A stretch of 7,258 nt of DNA from Actinomycetes bacterium. Lineage in GTDB: Bacteria > Actinomycetota > Thermoleophilia > Solirubrobacterales > 70-9. Both the position numbers and the translations under genes were made by a program. Below the pieces are notes generated by a model. The model made no database searches and was not told the DNA's origin. It saw only the letters and a list, made by a program, of their open reading frames with translations. The stretch is from the NCBI GenBank assembly GCA_023434465.1, contig JAEYSQ010000026.1:1-7258 (forward strand), given 5' to 3'. Position 1 is the stretch's first letter; every line of letters starts with the position of its first letter. Shown piece after piece: positions 1 to 5,723 of the stretch.

Positions 1-8
1 GTGGTCCT

Positions 9-36
9 TTGTTCCCTCCGATCGCGGCTGTAGATT
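9..36 (+). promoter_or_regulatory. Putative promoter for a leaderless transcript of the small upstream gene
   Basis: TTGTTC at 9-14 and TAGATT at 31-36 are separated by 16 bases, like a -35/-10 pair. TAGATT fits the actinobacterial TAnnnT form of the -10 box. Its last base is followed by 7 bases and then the GTG at 44, which is where transcription would be expected to begin. No ribosome-binding sequence precedes the GTG. The same 7-base gap occurs in front of the ABC ATPase gene. The -35 match is weak (only TTG agrees with consensus). Confidence 0.45.
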
Positions 37-43
37 GGCGGTC

Positions 44-355
44 GTGGCTGACGAGGTTGATGGAGAACTGATTTCGGAGGAGGACGTCCCGTCCCAGCCG
101 GGCGGCGAAGTCCGGGCCCTTCCACGCGAGTACGAGTCCGGCGGCGCGCTGCCGGCGCTCCGGAACGAGGTCACGACCGCGGCCATCGCGGTCGCCGGCG
201 GTGCCCTCGCAGGGGCCGCAACAGTCGCCGCAGTCCGCGCGGTCAGTGGTGCCGGCCCAAAGCGCAAGGCCCGCAAGTTCGGCCGGCGGGCCCGTCCGGC
301 CAACGTCGTCGCCAGCCGTTCATTTTTGGTTGACGTTCACGTTCTCGGGAGGTAG
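44..355 (+). CDS. Small hypothetical protein with one hydrophobic segment and a basic tail
   Basis: I do not recognise the family of this 103-residue protein. The first 40 residues are acidic and probably disordered. Residues 44-67 are an Ala/Gly/Val-rich stretch (TTAAIAVAGGALAGAATVAA) that could be a membrane helix. Residues 72-84 are strongly basic, and the protein ends in SRSFLVDVHVLGR. A single-pass protein with its basic segment in the cytoplasm is possible, but the Ala-rich stretch is only mildly hydrophobic. I chose the GTG at 44 over the in-frame TTG at 35 because the TTG lies inside the likely -10 box TAGATT. The stop codon overlaps the ribosome-binding site of the glycosylase gene 8 bases downstream, so the two are probably co-transcribed. 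A role in DNA repair is not implied by the sequence itself. Confidence 0.7.
   Translation: MADEVDGELISEEDVPSQPGGEVRALPREYESGGALPALRNEVTTAAIAVAGGALAGAATVAAVRAVSGAGPKRKARKFGRRARPANVVASRSFLVDVHVLGR
347..353 (+). promoter_or_regulatory. Ribosome-binding site deciding the GTG start of the glycosylase gene
   Basis: GGGAGGT lies 10 bases before the GTG at 364 and runs into the TAG stop (353-355) of the preceding small gene. This supports the GTG start and suggests translational coupling between the two genes. Confidence 0.65.
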
Positions 356-363
356 CTGCGGGC

Positions 364-1383
364 GTGACCGCTGAAGTATCGGTCCGTCCCCTGGCTCCCC
401 TTCGCATGCCCCGTCTGGTTGGCGGGGACCTCGTCTTCCGGCTTCGAGGCTCCTGGCTGGAGCGGCTTCTGGTCCTCGGCGACGAAGCGATGGTCGTCCG
501 GGTCCGCCAGGGCGGCCGCGGCGAGTTCGTATTTTCCGCCGAGGGTGTCGAGCCGGCCGGTCTTGAAGGCCCCGGCGCCACCAACCTCCGCGAAGCCGGC
601 GAGGAATCCCTGGCTGAAGGAATCGAGCGGATGAGGTTCAGCCTCGGCATCGACGACGACCTGACCGGTTTCCATCGTGCCTTTCGCAATGACGAGCTGC
701 TCGGTCGAGCCCTGAACGGTCGGCTCCAGCATCGTCCGCTGCGGCGACCGATCGCCTGGGAGGCGCTGCTCTGGGCGATCACCGAACAGTTGATCGAGTA
801 CCGGCGTGCGGCGCGGATACAGCGTCAGATGATCCGTCGTTTCGGCATCCGGCTGACGCCCGGGGCCACTGGCCACCCGGCCGACCGGGCAGGGCGGCTC
901 TCCAGGTCGCCGCGCGGCAGGAAGGAGGCCGGCCTGGCCAGCGTCCCGTCCCCCGGGGCGATCGCCGATGCGGCCCCGGCCGAACTCGAAGCCTGCGGTC
1001 TCAGCGCCCGGCGGTCGGTCGCGATGGTCAAGGTCGCGCGCGAAGTCGTTTCGGGAAGAGTGGATCCGGAGGAGCAGGCCGGAGACCGGAGGCTGCTTTC
1101 GATCCCCGAGATCGGGCCCTGGACGATCGCCTGTCTCGCCCTGCGCGGCCGCGGCGAGCCCGATGCCCTGCTAGCCGGCGATCTCGCGCAGGTAAAGCTG
1201 GTCGGCTACCTCGAAGGGCTGGGCCGACTGGCCGAGGTCGAGGAAGTCGAAGAGTTCTACGCTCCGTACGCACCCTGGCGGGGTCTGGCCGGCGAGTATC
1301 TGGTCGGAGCTTACGGCTCGGTCGTCCACGGGCCTGGAAACCGGACCCGGATTCGCCAGCAGGCCCTCAGGCACGCGGCCTGA
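364..1383 (+). CDS. alkA: DNA-3-methyladenine glycosylase II (AlkA-like, HhH-GPD superfamily)
   Basis: This 339-residue base-excision repair enzyme should remove alkylated bases such as 3-methyladenine from DNA, leaving abasic sites. The N-terminal half (about 1-100) is poorly conserved, as is usual in AlkA-type proteins. Residues 103-160 match the helical start of the catalytic domain (FRNDELLGRAL, then PIAWEALLWAITEQLIEYRRA). The helix-hairpin-helix is at 244-260 (LLSIPEIGPWTIACLAL). Asp273 in LLAGDLAQVKLVG lines up with the catalytic Asp238 of E. coli AlkA. The C-terminal YAPWRGLAGEYLV (302-314) is also typical. A charged, Arg/Pro-rich insertion at about 168-195 looks lineage-specific. The family uses no metal, and I see no Fe-S cysteine cluster of the EndoIII type. 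The gene follows the small hypothetical gene and is convergent with the ABC importer genes. The family is fairly certain; its exact base specificity is not. Confidence 0.88.
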   Translation: MTAEVSVRPLAPLRMPRLVGGDLVFRLRGSWLERLLVLGDEAMVVRVRQGGRGEFVFSAEGVEPAGLEGPGATNLREAGEESLAEGIERMRFSLGIDDDLTGFHRAFRNDELLGRALNGRLQHRPLRRPIAWEALLWAITEQLIEYRRAARIQRQMIRRFGIRLTPGATGHPADRAGRLSRSPRGRKEAGLASVPSPGAIADAAPAELEACGLSARRSVAMVKVAREVVSGRVDPEEQAGDRRLLSIPEIGPWTIACLALRGRGEPDALLAGDLAQVKLVGYLEGLGRLAEVEEVEEFYAPYAPWRGLAGEYLVGAYGSVVHGPGNRTRIRQQALRHAA

Positions 1384-1411
1384 CGCTCGCGGCGGCAGCG
1401 CCGGACGGCCT

Positions 1412-2443
1412 CTACTCGTCGTCCAGGTTGATCTGGTTGGCCGGCAGCAATTCGTTGGTCAACGCGTCGACTGCGCGTGACGGCGTTGCCAGCACTCCCT
1501 GCGCGACCATCCAGTTGATGAAGGCCTGCCACTCGGCCGTGCTCTGATGGCCGAACGGCACCTGGTTCTGACCCTCGCCGCGGCTCTGATTCAGGAGCGG
1601 CAGGGTCACCTTCATCTGGGCCGCAGTCACCTTGCGGTCCAGCGCGTCGTTTGCCGCCAGTACGGCTTCGGTCGCCTGGTTCGGATGGTCGACCGCGAAG
1701 CGCGTCCCACGGGCGAGCGCCGTGATGAAGAGCCGGATCGGATCCGGGTTGTCTTCGATCTCGCTGCCCTTGGCGACCAGCACCATCTCGCTGTAGGTCG
1801 GAACGCCGAGCCGGTCGACCGGATTGATGACCGGCTTTTGCCCGGCCATCTTCAGTTCGACCCCTTCGATGTTCCAGAAGGGACCGAGGGTCGCCTGGGC
1901 GCGACCGCTGACGATCGAAGGCAGAAGCCCCTGGCCGACGCCGACCTTCCTGATCTCGTTCTCTTCCAGTCCGGCGCGCTGGAGAATCGCCTTCAGGTAG
2001 GCGTCCTGATAAGGGATGCCGGCGGTCGAGACGGTCTTTCCCTTGAGGTCCCTGACCCGCTTGATCTTCGATTTCTTCAGCCAGATCATCGAGGTCAGCG
2101 GCCGATCGATCACGCTCGCGACCGAAACGACGTCGAGGCCCTGTTCCCGGGCGAGCAGGACTTCGGGTTCATAGGAGAGGGCAAGATCCGCCTTGCCTGC
2201 GGCAACCAACTTGATCGGCAGCGAAGGATCGGTCGGTGAGTCGAGCGAGACCTCGAGGCCCGCATCTTCGAAGTAACCCTGTTGCCGTGAAACCAGAAAA
2301 CCAGCGTGATCGGGGTTCGGATACCAGTCCATCGCCACGGAAACCTGGTCCCGGACCGGGGTCACCTCATCCGACTTGGTGCCACAGGCGGTCACGGCCA
2401 TGGCGAAGATCAGGGCGACGGGAAGCAGCGCGAAACGTTTCAA
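1412..2443 (-). CDS. ABC transporter substrate-binding lipoprotein, NMT1/THI5 (ThiY-like) family
   Basis: This 343-residue extracytoplasmic solute receptor belongs to the importer encoded just upstream on the same strand. It has a lipoprotein signal (MKRFALLPVALIFAMAVTAC) with the lipidated Cys20. DWYPNPDHAGF at 39-49 is the signature of NMT1/THI5-like proteins such as ThiY, which bind thiamine-pyrimidine precursors. Also typical are LVAAGKADLALSYEPEV (79-95), with GKTVSTAGIPYQDAYLKA (135-152) and GRAQATLGPFWNIEG (180-194). The start is TTG. GGAG at 2449-2452 lies 5 bases before it, while the nearby ATG at 2448-2446 is out of frame and meets a stop after two codons. It lies 36 bases after the permease stop and is the last gene of the operon. 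Riboflavin-type (RibY) or sulfonate-type substrates are alternatives. No thiamine riboswitch was seen upstream of the operon, so the substrate is inferred from family only. Confidence 0.88.
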   Translation of the reverse strand: MKRFALLPVALIFAMAVTACGTKSDEVTPVRDQVSVAMDWYPNPDHAGFLVSRQQGYFEDAGLEVSLDSPTDPSLPIKLVAAGKADLALSYEPEVLLAREQGLDVVSVASVIDRPLTSMIWLKKSKIKRVRDLKGKTVSTAGIPYQDAYLKAILQRAGLEENEIRKVGVGQGLLPSIVSGRAQATLGPFWNIEGVELKMAGQKPVINPVDRLGVPTYSEMVLVAKGSEIEDNPDPIRLFITALARGTRFAVDHPNQATEAVLAANDALDRKVTAAQMKVTLPLLNQSRGEGQNQVPFGHQSTAEWQAFINWMVAQGVLATPSRAVDALTNELLPANQINLDDE

Positions 2444-2448
2444 GTCAT

Positions 2449-2452
2449 CTCC
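2449..2452 (-). promoter_or_regulatory. Ribosome-binding site supporting the TTG start of the binding-protein gene
   Basis: On the minus strand GGAG is followed by five bases and then the TTG at 2443-2441. The spacing is ideal, and this is the only start in the area that yields an intact lipoprotein signal peptide. Confidence 0.6.
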
Positions 2453-2479
2453 GGGGGCGTGAACAGGTTCCGGCGCAGC

Positions 2480-3238
2480 CTACCGCCAACGCACGACAGC
2501 CCGTTCGAGCAGCCCGATCAGCGCATAAAGAGTGATCGCGATCAGCGAGAGCACGAAGACCGAGGCGAACATGCGGGCGGTCTCGAGCTGGGCGTTGTCC
2601 TGGAGGATCAGAAAGCCCAGCCCCCGGTCGGCACCGGCCCATTCGCCGAAAACGGCGCCGATGACGGCGACGGCAGCCGCGATCCGGGCGCCGGTGAAGA
2701 CCCCGGGCAACGCGGTTGGCACCTCGACCCGGCGGAAGATCCCGAACCGGGAGGCATCCAGCGAGCGCATCATCCGCACCGCCTCGGGGTCGGTCCGGCG
2801 CAGCCCGTCGAGTGCGTTGACCGCAATCGGGAAGAAGCAGATCAGGCTGATGATCAGCAGCTTCGGCCAGATCCCGTAGCCGAACCAGACCACCAGAACC
2901 GGGGCGATCACGATCACCGGGATCGTCTGCGATGCGACCACGAGCGGGTATCCCGCCCGGCGGACGAGATCCGAGCTGCGAAAGAGGACGGCGACGGCGA
3001 GACCGAAAAACAAGGCCAGGCCGAAGCCGGCGACGATCTCGATCAGCGTCGTGCCGGCGTTTTCGAGGATCAGCTCCCGGTCCTGGCTCAGCACCTCCGC
3101 GATCTCGGAAGGGGAGGGCACCAGGAATTCCTCGAGACCGAGCGCGTCGGCCAGGAAGCCGCTCGAAGCAGCCAGTTGCCAGAGCCCGGCCAGGCCCAGC
3201 ACGACCAGCAACGGCGGCAGCCAGAGCCGGAACCTCAC
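2480..3238 (-). CDS. ABC transporter permease (SsuC/ThiX/NitT-TauT type)
   Basis: This 252-residue inner-membrane subunit should form the translocation channel with the ATPase encoded upstream. There is an N-terminal helix at about 5-25. Further membrane segments fall at about 65-87, 96-120, 126-142, 183-200 and 222-245, the usual six for this family. SQTIPVIVIAPVLVVWFGYG (103-122) is typical of SsuC-like permeases. The EAA loop that contacts the ATPase is clear at 152-180 (EAVRMMRSLDASRFGIFRRV followed by PTALPGV). The frame stays open far upstream of the true start. I place the start at the GTG at 3238 because it overlaps the ATPase stop codon as GTGA, leaves a normal-length protein, and is preceded by GGGAGG (3248-3253) with a 9-base gap. 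This is a classic translationally coupled junction. Confidence 0.9.
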   Translation of the reverse strand: MRFRLWLPPLLVVLGLAGLWQLAASSGFLADALGLEEFLVPSPSEIAEVLSQDRELILENAGTTLIEIVAGFGLALFFGLAVAVLFRSSDLVRRAGYPLVVASQTIPVIVIAPVLVVWFGYGIWPKLLIISLICFFPIAVNALDGLRRTDPEAVRMMRSLDASRFGIFRRVEVPTALPGVFTGARIAAAVAVIGAVFGEWAGADRGLGFLILQDNAQLETARMFASVFVLSLIAITLYALIGLLERAVVRWR

Positions 3239-3999
3239 CGTTCGTTCCCTCCCGAAGCGAGCAGGCCGAGCACTTCCTGTCGCGACGCGTTGAAAGCGGG
3301 GGATGTGACCACCAGGTCCCTGCCTCCTGGCGTCCCGCGGGCGCCGTCGATCACGGCGAGGATCCGGCCCGGACGCGAAGAGAGTACGGCGACCCGGTCG
3401 GCGAGATAGATCGCTTCCTCGACGTCGTGAGTGACCAGCAGCACCGTCGCGCCGGACTCGGCCAGGACCGGTGCAAGCCAGGCCTGAAGTTCGGCCCGGG
3501 TGATCGCATCGAGCGCGGCAAGCGGTTCGTCGAGCAGCAGGACGGGCTTGGCGGAGATCAGGGTGCGGATGAACGCGACCCGCTGTCTCATCCCTCCCGA
3601 AAGTTCTCTGGGTCGGGCCATCTCGAAGCCGTCCAGGCCGAAGTGATCGAACCGTTCGGCCGCCGCCGCCCTCGCTTCCCGCTTCGATCGGCCCTGGTTG
3701 ACCAACGCCAGTCCGGCGTTGTCGAGGGCCGAGTACCAGGGCAGGAGGCAGTCTCTCTGGGGCATCCAGGCGCAACTCGCGAGCCGGCCGGACTCGCTGG
3801 TTCGATCCGCCACGGCGAGCTCGCCACTGCTCGGCCGCCTGAGTCCGCCCGCTATTTCGAGCAGGGTCGACTTTCCGCAGCCGGAAGGACCGACGATCGC
3901 AAAGATCTCCCCGGGAGCGATCTCGAGGTCGATCCGCTCCAGTGTCTCCAGCGATCCGTATCTGTGGGTTAGGGCCCGGGCAGAGACTTTCGCTGTCAT
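3235..3999 (-). CDS. ABC transporter ATP-binding protein (SsuB/TauB/ThiZ type)
   Basis: This 254-residue cytoplasmic ATPase powers import of the solute captured by the lipoprotein. All motifs are present: Walker A GPSGCGKST (37-45), Q-loop Gln81 in WMPQRDCLLPW, signature LSGGMRQR (133-140), Walker B VLLLDEP with Glu158, D-loop AALD (161-164) and switch His191 in VTHDVEEA. The sequence LLPWYSALDNAGLAL after the Q-loop is characteristic of the nitrate/sulfonate/taurine/ThiZ subfamily. It is the first gene of a three-gene operon and overlaps the permease start by four bases. The ATG at 3999 has no visible ribosome-binding site; instead TACAAT lies 7 bases upstream, which suggests a leaderless mRNA. 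It is complete, with no missing catalytic residue. Confidence 0.92.
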   Translation of the reverse strand: MTAKVSARALTHRYGSLETLERIDLEIAPGEIFAIVGPSGCGKSTLLEIAGGLRRPSSGELAVADRTSESGRLASCAWMPQRDCLLPWYSALDNAGLALVNQGRSKREARAAAAERFDHFGLDGFEMARPRELSGGMRQRVAFIRTLISAKPVLLLDEPLAALDAITRAELQAWLAPVLAESGATVLLVTHDVEEAIYLADRVAVLSSRPGRILAVIDGARGTPGGRDLVVTSPAFNASRQEVLGLLASGGNER

Positions 4000-4006
4000 C
4001 GCGGGG

Positions 4007-4012
4007 ATTGTA
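4007..4012 (-). promoter_or_regulatory. Putative -10 box of the ABC importer operon (leaderless start)
   Basis: Read on the minus strand this is TACAAT, five of six bases of the consensus -10. It is followed by 7 bases and then the ATG of the ATPase gene. Transcription would therefore start at or next to the ATG. No convincing -35 hexamer is seen in the very G+C-rich stretch upstream. No sequence resembling a TPP or FMN riboswitch lies between this box and the divergent gene. Confidence 0.45.
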
Positions 4013-4088
4013 GGCGGGCGGGGGCGGTCGGCGATCAGCCCGGAGACCCTGTCGCTGGCCTCATCGCTAGTATGCCGACATTCCTGAA

Positions 4089-4103
4089 TTCTTTACTAAA
4101 GAA
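4089..4103. promoter_or_regulatory. Perfect 15-bp palindrome, candidate operator
   Basis: TTCTTTACTAAAGAA is a perfect dyad of two 7-base arms around C4096. It lies in the AT-rich part of the divergent intergenic region, 62 bases before the exporter start and 89 bases before the importer start. Its core TTTACTA recurs directly in front of the rrf2 gene at 5214-5220. The size and symmetry suit binding of a winged-helix dimer such as Rrf2. That Rrf2 is the binder is inference. The core might instead be part of a promoter (TTTACT as a -10 box). Confidence 0.5.
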
Positions 4104-4165
4104 GTAGAGAGAGTCAGGAGCGCCCTAGCCCGGCCTCGAAGTATCAGTCCAGCCCGAAAAATTCC

Positions 4166-5095
4166 TTGGATTTCTCAATCGCCATTCTCATTTTCGGCTT
4201 CGGTATCGGAGTGCTGGTCGGCATGACCGGAATGGGCGGCGGTGCGCTGATGACGCCCCTCCTGATCCTGCTGTTCGGCGTCTCGCCGACCACGGCGATC
4301 GGCACCGACATCCTCTACGCGGCGATCACAAAGACCGTCGGTGGTTGGCGCCACTTCAAGATGAAGACGGTCAACATGGGTCTCGTCTTCTGGCTCGCGG
4401 TCGGCTCGGTGCCATCGGCGATCTTCGGGGTTCAGCTGGTTGCCTGGCTCCAGACTCAACTCGGCGAAGAGAAGCTCGACTCACTCGTGTACGCGGTCCT
4501 CGGCGGCACCCTGCTGATGGTCGGCATCATCACTTTGGCCCGGGCACTGATCCTCGCCCGGACCCTTTCGGAGCGGGACGATTTCAAGATCGAACTTCGC
4601 CACAAGGTGGCGGCCGTGACGATCGGCCTGACCACGGGCTTCGTGATCGGGGTTACCTCGGCCGGGTCCGGCACGGTGATCGCGGTCCTGTTGATCGCGG
4701 TCTTCCGGCTGGCTCCGAAGCGTGTGGTCGGAACCGACGTCTTCCACGCGGCGATCGTGCTCTGGGCGGCCGGCATAGCCCACTTCGGGCACGGCAACGT
4801 AGACATGGGACTGGTCGGAAACATCCTGCTCGGTTCGGTCCCGGGCGTGATCGTCGGGGCTGCCCTGATGGGCCGGGTAAATCAGGACACGATCCGCATC
4901 GCGCTCGGTGTGGTTCTGATTCTCTCCGGATTCTTCACGGTTCAGAAGGGGGATCCGCTGGTCTGGCCGATCGCCGCCCTGGTCGCCGGGCTCGGCTTTG
5001 CCCTGATCCTGATGGCCCCCCGCTGGTACCAGCGATTCCGTCCGCCCGAAGCGATTGAAGCCGAAAAGGCTGCCGCCAGAAGTCCGCGGGAATAG
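4166..5095 (+). CDS. Sulfite exporter TauE/SafE family membrane protein
   Basis: This 309-residue inner-membrane protein belongs to the TauE/SafE (DUF81) family, whose members are linked to export or movement of sulfite, sulfoacetate and related small anions. The protein is a tandem duplication. Residues 19-88 and 162-231 align without a gap at an offset of 143, sharing the G-x-T-x-x-G-x-G motif, GTD, the MGLV segment and GSVP. About eight hydrophobic segments can be seen, and the C-terminus (about 285-309) is polar and charged. The only usable start is the TTG at 4166; the frame is open back to a stop at 4097-4099 without another start codon, and the first internal ATG (residue 20) would remove the first helix. 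No ribosome-binding site is at proper distance: AGGAG at 4116-4120 is 45 bases away. The neighbouring Rrf2 regulator and the palindrome upstream suggest regulated expression. The substrate cannot be told from the sequence. Confidence 0.85.
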   Translation: MDFSIAILIFGFGIGVLVGMTGMGGGALMTPLLILLFGVSPTTAIGTDILYAAITKTVGGWRHFKMKTVNMGLVFWLAVGSVPSAIFGVQLVAWLQTQLGEEKLDSLVYAVLGGTLLMVGIITLARALILARTLSERDDFKIELRHKVAAVTIGLTTGFVIGVTSAGSGTVIAVLLIAVFRLAPKRVVGTDVFHAAIVLWAAGIAHFGHGNVDMGLVGNILLGSVPGVIVGAALMGRVNQDTIRIALGVVLILSGFFTVQKGDPLVWPIAALVAGLGFALILMAPRWYQRFRPPEAIEAEKAAARSPRE

Positions 5096-5098
5096 ACC

Positions 5099-5134
5099 GG
5101 GAGATCCCGTTTCTCCCTCGCTTCCTGGCTTTTT
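5099..5134 (+). terminator. Weak terminator-like hairpin after the exporter gene
   Basis: GGGAGA (5099-5104) and TCTCCC (5112-5117) form a 6-bp stem with a 7-base loop, starting 3 bases after the stop codon. A T-run (5130-5134) follows only after a 12-base gap, so it is not a canonical intrinsic terminator and may be only partial. Confidence 0.3.
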
Positions 5135-5172
5135 CTGATTCTGCTGACCGGTTTGCTCGTGAAATCTGAACC

Positions 5173-5209
5173 CCTCCCCCGAAAGGGTCGCGGCTTTTGC
5201 CCGGGGAGG
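5173..5209 (+). promoter_or_regulatory. Inverted repeat enclosing the only Shine-Dalgarno-like sequence before rrf2
   Basis: CCTCCCC (5173-5179) and GGGGAGG (5203-5209) are perfectly complementary 7-base arms around a 23-base loop. The right arm is the sole purine-rich ribosome-binding candidate upstream of rrf2, but it lies 16 bases from the ATG, which is long. If the mRNA starts upstream, the stem would hide it. If the mRNA is leaderless, the repeat is a DNA element or coincidence. Confidence 0.35.
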
Positions 5210-5211
5210 CT

Positions 5212-5224
5212 GGTTTACTAGTCC
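5212..5224. promoter_or_regulatory. Imperfect dyad over the rrf2 promoter, candidate autoregulatory site
   Basis: GGTTTACTAGTCC is an imperfect palindrome around C5218; the GG/CC ends and the central TA-C-TA pair. It contains the same TTTACTA core as the perfect palindrome upstream of the exporter gene. TTTACT (5214-5219) also resembles a -10 box and ends 6 bases before the ATG, so a protein bound here would block transcription start. No good -35 is seen at 16-18 bases upstream. Confidence 0.42.
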
Positions 5225-5225
5225 C

Positions 5226-5684
5226 ATGCGTGTTTCTGCCAAGGCCGATTACGCGGTTCGCGCCGTTGCCGAACTCGCCGCATCTCCGGACGGACCGGTG
5301 AAGGGTGAGCGTCTTGCCGATTCACAGGACATACCGCTGCAGTTTCTCGAGCACATCCTGCTCGACCTGAAGCATTCCGGGATCGTCCGGGCCCGGCGCG
5401 GGGCCAAAGGCGGGTACTGGCTGGCCAAGCCCTCGGACGAAGTTTCGATCGCTGACGTCATACGCGCGGTCGAGGGACCGATCGCGAACGTCCAGTCGGC
5501 GCCGCCCGAGTCGATCACCTACAGCGGCAGCGCCCGGGAACTTCAGAGCGTCTGGATCGCGGTTCGCGCCAGTCTCCGCGAAGTCCTCGAATCAACCACT
5601 CTCGCCGACCTCGTCTCCGGCGAGCTCCCCGACCACGTTCGGGAGCTTGCGGATGACAAGGACGCCTGGGCCCCCCGCCAGTAG
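5226..5684 (+). CDS. Rrf2 family transcriptional regulator without cysteines
   Basis: This 152-residue DNA-binding protein is of usual Rrf2 length. The N-terminal winged helix-turn-helix is clear: MRVSAKADYAVRAVAELA, then a recognition helix region IPLQFLEHILLDLKHSGIV (36-54) and wing RARRGAKGGYWLAKP (55-69). SIADVIRAVEGP (74-85) is followed by a C-terminal dimerisation helix with the typical LREVLESTTLADL. IscR, NsrR and RirA bind Fe-S clusters through cysteines after this point. Here there is no cysteine in the whole protein, so it more resembles CymR, which senses cysteine supply through a partner protein. It follows the TauE-type exporter by 130 bases in the same direction. The ATG at 5226 begins the conserved N-terminus exactly. 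The dyad overlapping its promoter region suggests autoregulation. Confidence 0.9.
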   Translation: MRVSAKADYAVRAVAELAASPDGPVKGERLADSQDIPLQFLEHILLDLKHSGIVRARRGAKGGYWLAKPSDEVSIADVIRAVEGPIANVQSAPPESITYSGSARELQSVWIAVRASLREVLESTTLADLVSGELPDHVRELADDKDAWAPRQ

Positions 5685-5723
5685 CGGCCGGGCTCCTCGC
5701 CAGTCGCGCCTGGGGCCTCGGAG

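Noticed and set aside
1384..1424. Bidirectional terminator between the convergent glycosylase and binding-protein genes
   Set aside because: The gap is 28 bases. GGACG/CGTCC would form only a 5-bp stem with a 12-base loop reaching into coding sequence, and there is no T-run.
2446..2448. Minus-strand ATG just before the binding-protein gene
   Set aside because: It is out of frame and runs into TGA after two codons; the TTG at 2443-2441 yields the lipoprotein signal.
2306..3409. Long plus-strand open frame (367 codons) opposite the ABC importer genes
   Set aside because: Its protein is low-complexity, rich in Asp/Gln/Arg/Gly/Pro, and has no motif. It lies antisense to a permease and binding protein with clear family motifs, so it is an effect of GC-rich codon bias.
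3239..3775. N-terminal extension of the permease frame back to 3775
   Set aside because: The extension overlaps the ATPase gene in another frame and reads as Arg/Pro-rich nonsense. The GTGA overlap at 3238 gives a normal-length permease with a good ribosome-binding site.
4040..4080. Possible TPP riboswitch on the minus strand (CCCTGTCGCTGGCC on the plus strand recalls part of the core)
   Set aside because: Only a short fragment resembles the core; the CUGAGA and GAUCUGGAUAAUGCC-type elements are missing, and the operon probably lacks a leader.
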